This document shows positions 1 to 11,055 of a DNA stretch of 64,000 bases, in pieces. Numbering within the stretch: position 1 is the first letter of the stretch; each line of letters begins with the position of its first letter. This stretch comes from Acephala macrosclerotiorum (Eukaryota > Ascomycota > Leotiomycetes > Helotiales > Mollisiaceae), in the NCBI GenBank assembly GCA_014904845.1, contig MU119311.1, forward strand, positions 62,001 through 126,000, in the 5' to 3' direction. The notes under the pieces were generated by a model that did no database searches, was not told where the DNA came from, and saw only the letters and a program-made list of their open reading frames with translations. The position numbers and the translations under genes are program-made.

Positions 1-669
1 AGGGTTTTTTGTAGGGGTCGCCGCCGTTGGCTTCGTCTTCGCTGCGGCGGCCGCCTAATCAAATTTACATGTACAAGAGCAGCGTTCTTAAGGTCCTAAC
101 CTTGACGGAAAAGTCGAGCAGGATAACTAGGTTGGAGTACTAGGTTGGAATAACGCATGGAGTAAAGTCTCCTATTACTAGCCTGGGGTTGGAAATGCTC
201 AGAGCCGGTAGGCCGAGAAAGTCCCAGCCTTAGCTGGGAGCTTGAGAACGCCATTGAATGAGCGAAGTTATGAAGGAGAATACAATATTGGAAGAGAACG
301 GTATGCTTAGTAGATGGGATACGGAGCGATTAATTGTTAAATTGATACGCTCCGAAATGGACAAGTGCATGAAGTTATTCTCATTGCTTTATGAACGTCT
401 AGGAAATACTCAACACCCCCAAGCCCCAGCATTTTGTCTCTTTCCAGAAATATAATCACCGAAGGTCAACGCGTAGCCATGTGCGGAGAATCGATGCTAC
501 CCAAGAACATGAATGCGCTCTCCCAGTACAATAATTGCCTTTTATGATTGTGAAAAGAAGCCTCCCACCGGATCGTTAAACTTGATCTGAATACGTTCTA
601 TTTGCTTGGGGGAACCGGCCGGAAAGTTACGATTGTCAGGGTACTCCTATTCGACGTAAGCTAGAGCCT
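1..669. other. Intergenic, no gene recognised
   Basis: A 65-codon open frame at 258-455 (+) matches nothing I recognise and has no supporting context. No repeat or RNA gene is evident. Confidence 0.4.
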
Positions 670-1205
670 TTAGAATTGGGAATTATCACTTGCTTGATTG
701 TATATTTTGTCAAGCTCTTCTTCACGGGTACAGAGATGGACTGTTGGTATGGAAGCTCGCTGGATTGCTTGAAAGTGCTCATCGGCGCCGTCTTGATAGA
801 ACTTTATGATCCGTGTCCACTCCTCAGCAGATACCGAAGTTTTTGTGGTGTTGCAGAGCAAATTCAATTTTCTCAAACTCCTGAATCTCTTGCGGAATCT
901 ATCGAATCTAAGGCCCCACTCAAGAATGTTGACACCGACTTGCAGATTCTCAAGGTTGTCCGAGATATTGTAATTTCTTCATCGAGACCTTCTCCCCGAA
1001 TCCATTCCTCGGAACCGACCCTAGCCTTGATAACCTCATCGTTAGGGAGGAGGAGAGTGTCCTTCATATTGAAATTGACTGGGTTTCTAGCGAAGTGTTC
1101 CGCAAAGCCTAGCTTATACACACCCGGAGCCACCGCTCTTGGCTCAGATGTAGCTATGCGAAAGCAATTTGAGGCTCGGCGCAGCATAGCAAGCTGAGAA
1201 TCCAC
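670..1205 (-). pseudogene. 2EXR-domain protein relic (C-terminal part)
   Basis: The minus strand carries two overlapping frames that read as one protein of the fungal 2EXR family, whose function is unknown. The upstream frame (about 1205-960) has YKLGFAEHFARNPVNF followed by KDTLLLPND, like the stretch after the family's central R-E-S-R motif. The downstream frame (about 960-670) continues with DNLENLQVGVNILEWGLRF and a basic segment. They join only by a one-base shift near 960-970, so the gene is frameshifted. The N-terminal domain with its P-x-E-L-R and I-W core is absent. The first of six 2EXR loci in 9.3 kb. Seen: the two frames. Inferred: the family and the shift. Confidence 0.55.
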
Positions 1206-1487
1206 TCTTCATTTCCCAAAAAGCTTTTAAACCTTTAAAGGCTTTTTGGCTCTGCCTCTCTCCCCCTTTTCTGCTTGTGCCTGCGCACCCGCCCACGCTT
1301 TTAATACTTATGTATAAGACCTATTCAAAAAAAACTTTTGATTTTAAAATGATTTCTTTTACTCTCGTTTTTTTAGCGTTGATATTCAAGAAAATAGACT
1401 TGAAAGCACGTCCAAAGCACGTCTAACTTTTTTTTAACCGGCCCGAAGCATCCCGAGAGCATTCCGAAAAACAAGGGCCCTTGCTCG

Positions 1488-1583
1488 GAATCTCTTCGGG
1501 TGGCCTCAACCCTTGATCTTAACCCCTACAAGTGATCAGAATCTCCTCGGGTGGCTTCAACCCTGGATCTCAACCCCTAGAAG
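1488..1583. repeat. Imperfect 45-bp direct repeat, two copies
   Basis: Copy 1 spans 1488-1532 and copy 2 spans 1539-1583, separated by 6 bp. They differ at five positions, three of them C/T transitions, as expected for light RIP or drift. No coding role is visible. Confidence 0.8.
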
Positions 1584-1859
1584 AGCATCCGGAGGCTTAT
1601 TTGCCCCCTTTACGCAATTTCAGAACCCTTGTAAAAGCTTAAAGTGGGTGTTTTCAAGCTCTGTGGTTGGTCCTTTAAATAGTCTGGAGTGAGAGCCCGG
1701 ATCGTTGCCCCTCTTGCTCACATTTTTGGCAGACCCAGTCGCAAATAAGCACCTAATCGAAAGGACTTTTCGGCTGTCTGTACTCTTACCTATTTTCTGA
1801 AGAAAAAATCCGCAGCATACTTTCGTAGTAGTGTTTAGAAACAACGAGCTAGCAAAACT

Positions 1860-2100
1860 TTGGAATTTCTAGTACGATCAAATTTACGAGCCTGTAATTA
1901 TAAATCTGTGCTTTTTAGAGCTTTTTAGGGCTTCTCGCTAACAAATAAACGTTGAAACCGAATATCGACTTTTGAATAAAAATAAAAATATATTTAATTA
2001 ATTTATAAAAAAATACTTTAACTTTTATTAAATAATAAATTACGGTTTTAAAAGATTTTAATTTGTAATTATTTTATACTTTTTATGTAACGGCATAGAC
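1860..2100. repeat. AT-rich, probably RIP-affected segment
   Basis: Long A/T runs with scattered G and C. It lies immediately beyond the end of the 2EXR relic at 2153-2642. Similar blocks occur at five other places in the window. Confidence 0.6.
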
Positions 2101-2152
2101 TTTAAAGTTCTTCGCGAAAAAATGGCTTAAAAGCAGCCTAAAAACCACAAAC

Positions 2153-2642
2153 TTATAATCCTAGGCTTGTTAGCGTACCGTTTAATGGACCAATACGTTC
2201 AACTTCAAACCTGAGTTTGAAATGATGTAGCTTTGGTGGATAATGTAGTAGACTGAAGGTGAAATAACCTGTAAGCATCCCTTGGAGGGTGCGGAATGCT
2301 GTGATTGCTATGGAGTTCTGAAAGGAGACATCCGTATGCTAGTCGATGCGGATGTCCTTTACTCGACCGAGGATTGGCAGCTCAAGGCCATAGTGGCGGG
2401 TGGCAATGTCCCTAGACTCCTTCCGGACGCCTAGGAGGATTGGGTTGTTCGTGTTGATCTGGGGTCTCAAAGGATGTCTTCTAGAGCGAGCAGTACAGTG
2501 AGAGTTGCCCTGCTGGTCGTGCGCATGCTTACCAGAGATCTTTAGATATCCGCTGCGAGAAAGAGAAAGCTTCTAAATGATGAGTTTGAGCTCGACTAGC
2601 GGCGATTGAATAGGACGAATGAGTCCGAAGCCATGCTATTGC
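2153..2642 (-). pseudogene. 2EXR-domain protein relic with in-frame stops
   Basis: One minus-strand frame reads as a 2EXR protein from about 2640 to 2153. It begins FGLIRPIQSPLVELKLII, the family's N-terminal core, then TAG at 2573-2575 exactly where the invariant Trp of the I-W pair is expected, then KLSL. Next comes NNPILLGVRKESRDIATRHY, the central R-E-S-R motif, and GRVKDIRID, followed by another TAG at 2339-2341. The frame then stays open to TAA at 2153-2155. TGG to TAG is the change RIP would make. Length (about 160 codons) is short of the usual 200-300. Family call is from motif recognition. Confidence 0.65.
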
Positions 2643-3177
2643 AGGTGACACGAACTCCTAGAGAGATCTGCGGATCAGTTAGTAAGAGGAGCAAGCATCG
2701 TAGTGCCGTCATGGGCTTACCTGGACGATGACCGAAAAAGGTCCGTACTTGGTGGACCTCGTTACGAGGTTAGAAGTATGCGCTGAACTACAGGAGAGCA
2801 ACTGGGTTCGAATTACTCGAGGCCGAGCAGGTGCACCAACGCGATGAAACATTCGCGAGAAACTGGTACTCTTTTCGTTGACGACTGGCTTCGCGGCAAA
2901 TGGCAAGAGTTTGTGCTCAATACCTGCGCTTATGGATAGTGGTGCTTTTGGTGTCAAGTTCTTTCGTTGGTGTATGTATTTATGCTTCTTACTCGGGGTT
3001 CCTAAAAAGCAGGTTATTGAGGCCGGCAGCGGGGAAAAATCACAAGCGCCCGAAGCCCAAATTATCTCCACACAGAATTCATCACAATACAAACAGCAGT
3101 ATGTTTAATCCTCCCTTTGCGGCTTGTCACCTATGCTCCAGAAATCCCAAGGAAGGTCTTACCTCTCTCCAAGCATA
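2643..3177. other. Intergenic, no gene recognised
   Basis: Open frames exist on both strands (for example 2709-3092 minus and 2900-3181 plus), but they overlap each other and show no recognisable motif. None is supported. Confidence 0.4.
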
Positions 3178-3845
3178 CTAGCTATCCTGTCCAGACTTGA
3201 ACGTAACCTCTAGCATAGCAGCATCAGTGCCATACTTTTCACTCCATCCCTTCCCCAGCATCTCCATGATCTCAAACTTGACGTATGTCTGCATACCTCC
3301 GTATCCTCGAAAAGAGGATGGTCGTAAGTTTTCTGGAGGGCCAACAGTTCCAAGTTCTCCAAGCTGCAGATGAAGTTCATCGGCCCGTCTTTTTCAAAAT
3401 GTATTCAGATAGCAAATAGTGCCGAACTTTCTTCTTGCATTCCATCAGTTCCCCTTCCCCAGCCAGAGTTTCTACGCGTGTGCCGTAAAAGCTACAGAAA
3501 GCTGTGATATCGCGTTCGTGTTTCATGCAGAAGATGTCCGTGTCATAGTTAAATCTGATCGGCTTCCCAATTCGGACAATTTTAAGCTTGGGCTTGTAAA
3601 AGCTTTCGGCGAAGAATCTTGATTCTCTATAGACAATGAGCATGGCTGGTACGTCTAGATCGATTTTGGCGTGGAGCAAGCCTGTGTAATAGGTAGGGCG
3701 ATCGAGGCGCGAGCGAGGTTTGCGCTGCTCATTGGCATCCTTGACTTTCACCTTGATAATCTCCGTTCGGGGAGAGCCTCTGCCAGAAGACTATCCTCAA
3801 CTCAATAGGTAGCTTTAGGAAGACTGTGAAGGTATCGAAGGGCAT
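3178..3845 (-). pseudogene. 2EXR-domain protein relic, at least three frameshifts
   Basis: Starting at ATG 3843-3845, the minus strand reads MPFDTFTVFLKLPIELRIVF then W-Q, a good 2EXR N-terminal core. A one-base shift near 3765-3775 moves into the frame holding DVPAMLIVYRESRFFAESFY (central R-E-S-R motif) and IRFNYDTDIFCM. A second shift near 3390 leads to MNFICSLENLELLALQKTY, and a third near 3300 to VKFEIMEMLGKGWSEKYG, ending with TAG at 3178-3180. The total of about 222 codons fits an intact 2EXR gene. No GT-AG intron explains the shifts, so this is a pseudogene unless the assembly is wrong. Confidence 0.65.
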
Positions 3846-5373
3846 TTTTGCGAGCCTTGTGGAAATGATTTTGCAGAGCTGCGCAATTGTGAGCAAGAGG
3901 CGAAAATAACGCGTTCTTAATGTGGATCGACTTACCTGAGGATCGAATGTTTCGAGGACAATGCGCGTGGAGTAGGCGCTGGTAGGACTGATATCCCACG
4001 AGATCTAAGCCTAATGAAAATTAATATCGTATCAAGGGGTGTGCTTTGGCAGGCTGTACTGGGAGTCATACTTAAGTGGCTGGGAGCGCGAGGTGCTCAA
4101 ACTTAATCTGTCCAAAGTCCTAAGGGGTTTGGTGGTCTAATCCTCGAAGCTTTTGTAGAAGCTCTCCTGTTTTGTTGATCTAGGAAATCAAATATTTAGG
4201 CACTCAGAGATCACCAGGGGCATGAAATAGAACTTCAGATGAAGCACTCATGAGGACTTGTATTGATTTTATAGTGGAAGTCATTAAGCGCCCAGAATGT
4301 GATCACCACAGATAGGCCGTTTGTGTTTAATAGTAGTCTCTATTCAAGGCTACTAGGTGCATGACAATTCTATCGCTTTCATGTTCGTAGTCGCACTTTT
4401 TTAGTTCCCCTCAACAATCCAGAGAACAATCTCCACTAGGTTCGAGAACGTTATCTCATAAATAAACCAGATCCCGGCACCTCGATGCGTAATTCGAGTC
4501 TCCACAGTCTGCTCCTAATCCCCAATGATTAGACCTACCTTGGCAACCCCCTTTTGCCAAGCGATGCAAGTTGATACCTCAGGCATCGTATGCCTGTATG
4601 CTGCTGGTCCTTCATCCCATAATTATGTGCAGTGATGTGGGAGGTAAATGCCTGTTTGTCTGGCCTGGAAGTTTTCTTCGTGATCTTGTATCTCTAACAT
4701 TTCAAGATCTTATTGAAATCGACGACAGTCATCCGAAGAAGTCTCCTGGTCACGCTAATGCTATTTTTCAGTATAGTGACTGCTCCGTTAGGTTCAAGAA
4801 TGTTTGAATGCATGGAAAGTATTGTTGATAGAAAGGGGCAGGGGCAAAATGTAATTGAATTGAGATTACCGTGAGAAAACAACATGAGCAACATCACCAA
4901 CATTACCAACATTTGAACACTTGGACCGGCAATTTTATAAGACCAACATTGGCGTTGCCCACCCCTTTTTGCGTGTCTGGGAAATAAGGAAAACGAAAAA
5001 AATAAGGAAGGAGCAACACATTTCATTGGGTGATGGAGTCAGCAATGAGATCACCAGGATTTCTAATCGTCTTTCTGTTCGGATCTGCGTTTCAATATGT
5101 GAGACTGGAGTTTCACAGCTGCACCTGCTTATAAGTATTCACAGTTCATCACGGAAGCGTCAAGTCATGTTAGATGTGTATGTGAGAGACATTGATTGAA
5201 GGCTTCAGTGAGGTATTGTCCAAGTACATAGACATCCATGATATACTCTGCCCTCAGCAAGTTCTACCCTATCCCGTGATCAAACCCCATCTCTCTCCGC
5301 CATATGTTATGCACAACCATGGCCCAGGCGGGATCAATAGACACAGAACGGAGAAAACTCTCCGGAATTGTAG
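3846..5373. other. Intergenic, no gene recognised
   Basis: Several short open frames on both strands (4571-4807 plus, 4694-5026 minus, 4921-5199 plus) overlap one another and have no recognisable motif. No 2EXR relic was found here. Confidence 0.4.
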
Positions 5374-6586
5374 CTAATTGTCACCACAGTTGATGCGGAC
5401 GCCAGCCATGCATTCAACAAGGCCCTTGGGGATTGGCTTCGTGACTTTGAGGGCTGCAAGTCTCTTGCGTGAAGGCTTATGGAATTGCTAGAGCAGATTA
5501 GTGGATGCCTTTCACAGCAAAATGGTTCAAACAAACCTTGTAATCCTCATCAATCTTCTTCTTGAATGCATCGGCTCTGTAGCGTAGAACATTGGGGTAA
5601 TTTCCATCCGCAAAGGTTTTGAAAGTCTGGTATCGTTCCCAACCTAATAACATTCGCATGTCACCGGTCAAGTAGTCAACCGTAGTATCATGCGTATCGT
5701 ACTGGCTGTCACCAACTTCAGCACCAAGGATAACAGTCTTCAGGTTCTTGTATTGATTGAGAGTAGCTCCAACCATAGCCTTGAAGTATCTGATGTGACC
5801 GACTGCAACGTGCTGGACCTTGTTGTGGACTTCGTTCATGTCGATAGAGAATCCGTATACATCGAGCTCCATGTTGAACATTGGAAGGGTACCACCGTAG
5901 AAGTTGATCATGGCGTTGGGAGACTCAAAGTAAAGGATGTCCCGGCTGAAGTTGAATCGGATAGGGCGACCACAGAGTTGAGGACCGAAGGCGAGAGGGT
6001 ACTGCTTGTTGACGATCTCTCTGGACTCTCGATTGACTCCAAGTAAGGCGGAAGGGACATACGACGCCTTGGCTCGGTATGTGTAGCGATGTGTGGTCGC
6101 GAGGAGGGTAGGTCTGAGTTCGTGGTTGAAGCCATCGCCGATAATCTTGACAGCCCGTGCTTGACCATTCAGAGCAAAGTTCCAAATCATCTCGCGGAGC
6201 TCCGGGGCGAGTTGGTCAAAGATTGTGAACTCAGTAAGTGTCTTGCCTAGATATCGAGACCGCTCAGTCAGTACAGCTCACACAAAATATCACGGTTCTG
6301 CATTGAGCACATAGGAGAGCTCACCTGTCTCGTGCTGTCTGCCCGGATTGATCTTGAAACCATGTCCACGTTTTTGGTTGCTTGGGTGGTCGGCTGGTTT
6401 GAGTGCTGCGCGCTCCTTGCGACGGACATGCGACTTCTCCTTCTTTCTCATGTTGTCTACGGATTCCTGTACGATTACTGGCGGGTGAATGCGATACAAG
6501 AGGTCAAGGAGCTCGTAAGGTGCGGCTTTTGCTTTGATACCTTCAGCCTGGGCGCCGGCGCGCGAATTCTGTGTCGTTGTCAGCAT
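5374..6586 (-). CDS. 2EXR-domain protein, three exons
   Basis: Predicted 361-residue fungal protein with a 2EXR domain. The family's biochemical role is unknown. Exons on the minus strand are 6325-6586, 5537-6246 and 5374-5487. Intron 1 (78 bp) has GTGAGC/TAG ends with CTGAC before the acceptor. Intron 2 (49 bp) has GTTTGT/TAG ends. Exon 1 encodes a basic, hydrophilic leader. The domain starts near residue 94 (FTIFDQLAPELREMIWNFAL), followed by VPSALLGVNRESREIVNKQY and IRFNFSRDILYF. Exon 3 gives a basic tail ending in ...NCGDN. ATG at 6586 is the first in frame. A GTG eight codons earlier is unlikely in a fungus. It lies head to head with the 2EXR gene at 7175, so the 588-bp gap probably holds both promoters. 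Confidence 0.72.
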
Positions 6587-7174
6587 GTATTCTTCGCAGC
6601 AAAACTCCACCCAGAATCACATTTTGGCGGACCACAGGAGGGAGAGTGCGCCGTGGAGGGATGTTGCGTCGTTGATAGTTCATCTTGTCACCGAAACTCT
6701 GTGAATGGTCTGCGACGAGGGTTGAGTTTGATTTGTTGTGACGTTCGTGAGGTCAAAGAAATCAAAATCTTCGAAGCTCCAGAAGGAGCGCAGAAAATAT
6801 ATGTTGTTCTCAGTCACGTTGAAAGGTGAATCGTACCGCGATGTAAACAATGGTAAGGCTGAGCTCGAAAGAAAACAATGCCAAGGCTCGAAATTTAGCG
6901 AGGGTCAAATCACGTGAACTGCTCCCCTATCGTCATTCTTCCAAAAGCGGCAGGACCCACCGCATTTAGAGCTAGCATCAAGATATCCACCTTCACCTCG
7001 CAACTTCCACTCCTCATTTCCCATCACATTTCAGCAACTCTCGCGCACCATCGAAAGTCAACGCTGCTAATATCTCCTTGATATTGACAGGTAAGAAAGC
7101 CCTTGTACCGCGTTCTAGCGCGTGGAAAAAGTGCCAGAAAGCTAACAGTTACGCTATCACTTTAGGTCGCAATC
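6587..7174. promoter_or_regulatory. Divergent intergenic region with probable 5' UTR intron
   Basis: It separates two divergent 2EXR genes, so it should hold both promoters. A likely 5' UTR intron of the rightward gene spans 7091-7165 (GTAAGA to TAG), nine bases before its ATG. No TATA box stands out. Confidence 0.45.
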
Positions 7175-7959
7175 ATGGCGCCGGACCGCCCATGCAATCT
7201 TCGACTTGGTCCTCGCAAATTCAAACACTTCCCTAAACTTCCTATCGAATTACGACTTGTCATCTGGGAACTGGCTCTGCCAAACGCGCAGCTTGTCTCG
7301 ATCAAGAGCGAACGTGGTCCCGATCCTAATAACACCGGCAAACAAATCATAACTCGAACTGTGGCGGCATACTACAAAGTCCCAGTCTTGTTGCATGTCT
7401 CGCAAGAAGCTCGATTTTTCGCGCAAAGCATCTACCAGCACAAGTTCGGAGATAGACTCGGTGGTAATGGGGTCTGGATGGACATGACCAGGGACATAAT
7501 GTGCTTCGACGACCTCACCTACGATTCCATGATTGGATTTTTTGGTTGTGACGTGGCGGCTAATGCTTGGCCGTCTACGAATGAACTTGGATGCCAAAAG
7601 CCACTGGCAGAGCAGCTTCCAGCACTTGCCTTTAAGCACTTTCCTTGGCAGCTCCCAAGCACCCCACAGGCTTTCGCCAAGTTAGGTCGACCCGATAAAC
7701 TCTACTTCCTCCGCTACTCGGGACGAAGTTCTTGGGGTCAGGAAAGAATGAGAAGTCGGGTTGTGCAAGGGTGGCAAAACAATGCAAACGGGGCTAAGCA
7801 ATTGAAGTATGCAGAGCCTGTTGTCACGGTCTTGACATACAAGAAGATGAATGCCGAATTGGTAAGCCAGATCAAGTATTATGGCATTTACAGAAGAGTT
7901 AGCTGACTCGCGTGAAGGAGGAGATTGGTCCCGTTACAAAGAAGAAATCGGAAGCCTAG
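7175..7959 (+). CDS. 2EXR-domain protein
   Basis: Predicted 242-residue 2EXR protein of unknown function. Exons are 7175-7861 and 7918-7959. The 56-bp intron starts GTAAGC, has GCTGAC near its end and finishes in AAG, which replaces an otherwise short read-through tail with a lysine-rich end (KKKSEA). Core motifs are FKHFPKLPIELRLVIWELAL at about residue 16, VPVLLHVSQEARFFAQSIY at about 70, then GVWMDMTRDIMCF. It closely resembles the broken gene 8538-9324 in motif order, the position of the last intron and the lysine-rich tail. The two converge and are probably an inverted duplication. The start ATG follows a probable 5' UTR intron. Family membership is fairly sure. Confidence 0.8.
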
Positions 7960-8537
7960 CATTCCCCAAAAACGAGTGACAAGGAGGAATCTCCCTAGTC
8001 CAACACCTACCTTACAACGTCTCTATCAAAACCGTCTTAACAGCTTTCCGTACTTGGTCGGCTTGTGAATTTAGCTTTCGGGGTAGGTAGACATTTTCCT
8101 TCTTATGCGGCATTGAGAATTTGGGACAGTCACAGTAGCGGGTAACAGCCTGGGCAGAGAGCGTTGGCTTGCGACGTGGTAGGAAGAGATTGAGCGTATG
8201 CATGAAGTACAAGCATTGGGAATACAGGGATACACACACTGATGCTTATGAGAATGAATGGTAACAGTAGAGCAGTAATTGCAACCATCTCTCTCACGAT
8301 TATGCAAATGGCTATTTACTACTTTGCAAGATGGGTCTCTTGATATATCCCACATCTCATGGGAGATTCAAAAGAGCATCTTGAAAACCATGCATACTTT
8401 GAATCCGTCGTATCAGTTTCGCATCACTTAAATCATTCCCAATGTCCCAAATACTTCAGGATTTTCTCCACTCTCAAACTCCATTTTCCGCTCCGAAATC
8501 AACGCAATATCCGTTATCTACATATGCACCGTTTCGC
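7960..8537. other. Convergent intergenic region
   Basis: Lies between the 3' ends of two convergent 2EXR paralogues. Only weak open frames on both strands. No terminator motif identifiable. Confidence 0.4.
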
Positions 8538-9324
8538 CTAAGAACTCTCGGATGCCTCGGCCTCCACCGCCTTCCGCTTGATTGTGGCTCCACCGAGTTC
8601 GGACTTTCTGATTAGCAGGATATTCACAAAATTCAAGAAGATTCAAAACTTACCAACTTCGCCCTCAATGTCTTGTACGTAAGGATCTCTACCTCAGGCT
8701 CCAAATACCCGCGTCCAACACCATTCTGCCATGCGCTAGGAAGGTCTACTCCCTTCAACACAAGCTGATGGCCCAAAGGAGCGCCGCTGTACCGAACCAT
8801 GTAGATCTTCTCTGGCTTGCCCATCTTGTCAAGAATTGTAGGGGAAACCTGATACTGGCTTGGAAATTCTTGGAATGCGATCATAGGTAGCTTCTCCTTG
8901 ATGGTAACAAGCGGTTCGATATATTGACCACGAACAGGATGAGTGGAGCTAGAGTTGCCGAAGAATGCCATACTTGCGTAACATATATCATCGTGAATGG
9001 TGAGGATGTCTCGATCAATATCCATCCAGACTCCATTGTTGCCATGTAGATTTGCCTCGAAACACATCTTGTAGACCCGTTGAGCGGCATGGCGAGCTTC
9101 TTGATTTGTATGGAGTAGAGCTGGAATCTTGTACCAAGCTGCGGCCTCTTTCGCGATACATTTCATGTGGTCGACGATGTGCCACTCTTCCTTGATAACA
9201 ATAGGTTGTCCATCTGGCAGAGCCATGATGAAACCATCTCTCGGAGGTCAAAGGGCAGCTTTGGGAAGTGTTTGAAGGATCGAGGGCCGAGCCGGCGACG
9301 AGAACCGTTTGCTTTTGGAAGCAT
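8538..9324 (-). pseudogene. 2EXR-domain paralogue with one frameshift at the invariant Trp
   Basis: Exons on the minus strand are about 8654-9324 and 8538-8603. The 50-bp intron (8604-8653) runs GTAAGT to AAG and matches the last intron of the gene at 7175. From ATG 9324 the frame reads RRLGPRSFKHFPKLPFDLR then EMV, and is lost exactly where the family has I-W or V-W. One base out of phase, at 9226, the frame resumes MALPDGQPIVIKEEW and runs without a stop through YKIPALLHTNQEARHAAQRV and GVWMDIDRDILTI to a charged C-terminus. Without the shift this would be an intact protein of about 245 residues. An N-terminally truncated protein from ATG 9226 is possible. Could also be a sequencing error. 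Confidence 0.68.
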
Positions 9325-11055
9325 GTCTGCGATCTGATTGGTCGATACCTGTCAGGTTCATGGGCTCACAAAAAGGGGGTCGCCCCGCTCGCATAAACCA
9401 GGGGGAAGCAACTTACTATTGACGACACTAAGTACTTTGTAACTAAGAGATCTTTGTCGTTTGGGTAGACGTTGAGAGTCGTGGTACCCAGCGTTACGGC
9501 GAGGTTGTACAGAAGAAGAACGGAAGCAGGAGACGGAGTAGAAGATATGCTCTTGTACAGATAAAAACGACGCTAGTGAAGCGAGTAGATGGTTCGACTG
9601 CAGCCTTATCTGTCTCACACATCGGAAGTGGTAGGTGCGATGCAGAGCTTGGGGTGCGTCAGTGAATCTGTAAGTTGAAGGCTTTACTTCCTCTGTCCCG
9701 GTCGCCAGAAATATCCAAGTAACGGATGCAGACCATTTTGAGGAAGAAGACCATTGTTTGGTGGGCACACTTTGATGAGATTCAAGTCGAATATTCGAAG
9801 TTCGGAATTTTTTTTCAAGCATTATGGCGTACTGTTTGAGCAAATCTGATCTCTTCTGGCTTGCAGCGGCTCAGAATTGGCCCTTTGGCAGATTGATCAT
9901 TACTTCTGTGAAGAATACATTTACTGCACTTGTATGATCACATTTAGCTGTTAAGCAACAAACTAATACTCGTCGGCCATCAAAAATCACGTTTTGGGCC
10001 GAGTCGCTAATTGCTATTGTCAGACAAGAAGGACCCACAACAGATTTTGACGACTGGACTATTCTGCAAGCGACTGTTGACTTCTTCCAAGACAATCTGT
10101 CGATTTGCGAGAAGGAGACCGAGTCAATGGAAGTGAAGGCGTAGAGGAGGAAAGAACGCTACTAAGCGGTTGGAGCATCATCCCTCTTCAGATCGTACGA
10201 TGAGACATGGAAGCTCTCCGATAGGGGTAAAAACTCGACTTTGGCCGTCCAATGATGACGGCGTGAATTTTGTTTTGTGTATGCAGGATGTTGCATGGAC
10301 AAGAGATATACCCAAAGCAATGAACTTGTTCAAAGATCTCCACCAAATATTCAAAATAAAGGGGCACAGTAGCAATCCTTAGACTCCTAGGCCCTAAACA
10401 AAAATTGGTTAACGAAGCGTCCAGAGTATACATTTCCAATGATCGTTGTAAACATACACACAAGAACAAAACAAGACCAATACGCGTTCTTCCAAGAGAA
10501 AGATTGCCGAGAAAACAAATCTTTCACGGGGCAATTCTGTCGATAGGAGGGGCCTGGAGGTGGCTTGGTCTCAGGGCCAGTGCCCAACAAGGTTATGTTT
10601 CGTTCGAGGTGCCTCATAAGCTTCATATAATGACATCAAACCCAAATTCGGCCATGATATCGGATGATTTGACCCTTTCCCTTTCGCTTTTTGCATCTCA
10701 AGAACTCGATCAAGAAAATCTTTGGCTTTCTTTATGTTGTTGCCCTCAGTCCTGGTATACTTCATCCGTAACCTCGGTGGCAGCAATGAAGATTGGAAGA
10801 GGTCAGGTCAATGTCTGAGGAGTTTGAAGATACTTTGCCTTTCGTAGTCGACAGGCGATATGGATTAATTGACGAGCAGCTTCCTGAGATTCAGAATCCG
10901 TTCAAACGCTTGGCTCGATGATCCGGTTTAGCATGATTTTTGCCGAGGGCTGCAGCGCAGTGACAGTCAGGGAATGGAATGTTGTTCTGTCAACGAAGTC
11001 CCGAACGTCAGATCCTAGGCTGAACAGTAGAGCACATTCCTATGAAATCTTGAGC
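9325..11055. other. Mostly non-coding, one possible gene fragment
   Basis: A plus-strand frame at about 9940-10144, ending in TAG, reads like real protein (includes TFWAESLIAIVRQEG and DDWTILQATVDFFQDNL) but has no ATG and no known motif. It may be the last exon of a lost gene. Open frames at 9358-9843 minus and 10170-10820 on both strands overlap one another and are not supported. Confidence 0.35.

Larger units (their letters stand above)
1206..2152. other. Intergenic with direct repeat and AT-rich stretch
   Basis: No gene recognised. The stretch holds a 45-bp direct repeat (1488-1583) and an AT-rich segment at about 1860-2100. A 74-codon minus-strand open frame at 1620-1844 is unsupported. 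Confidence 0.5.

Noticed and set aside
676..1197. 173-codon plus-strand open frame
   Set aside because: It is antisense to the 2EXR relic, whose residues match a known family. The plus-strand translation has no motif.
2790..2830. GGTTCGAAT-like strings suggesting tRNA T-arms (also near 12730, 18100, 63880)
   Set aside because: No cloverleaf could be built around any of them.
9358..9843. 161-codon minus-strand open frame
   Set aside because: No motif, Ser/Arg-rich composition as in chance frames, and it lies in the upstream region of the 8538-9324 gene.
10170..10820. Several overlapping open frames on both strands
   Set aside because: They contradict each other, have no motif and no plausible splice partners.
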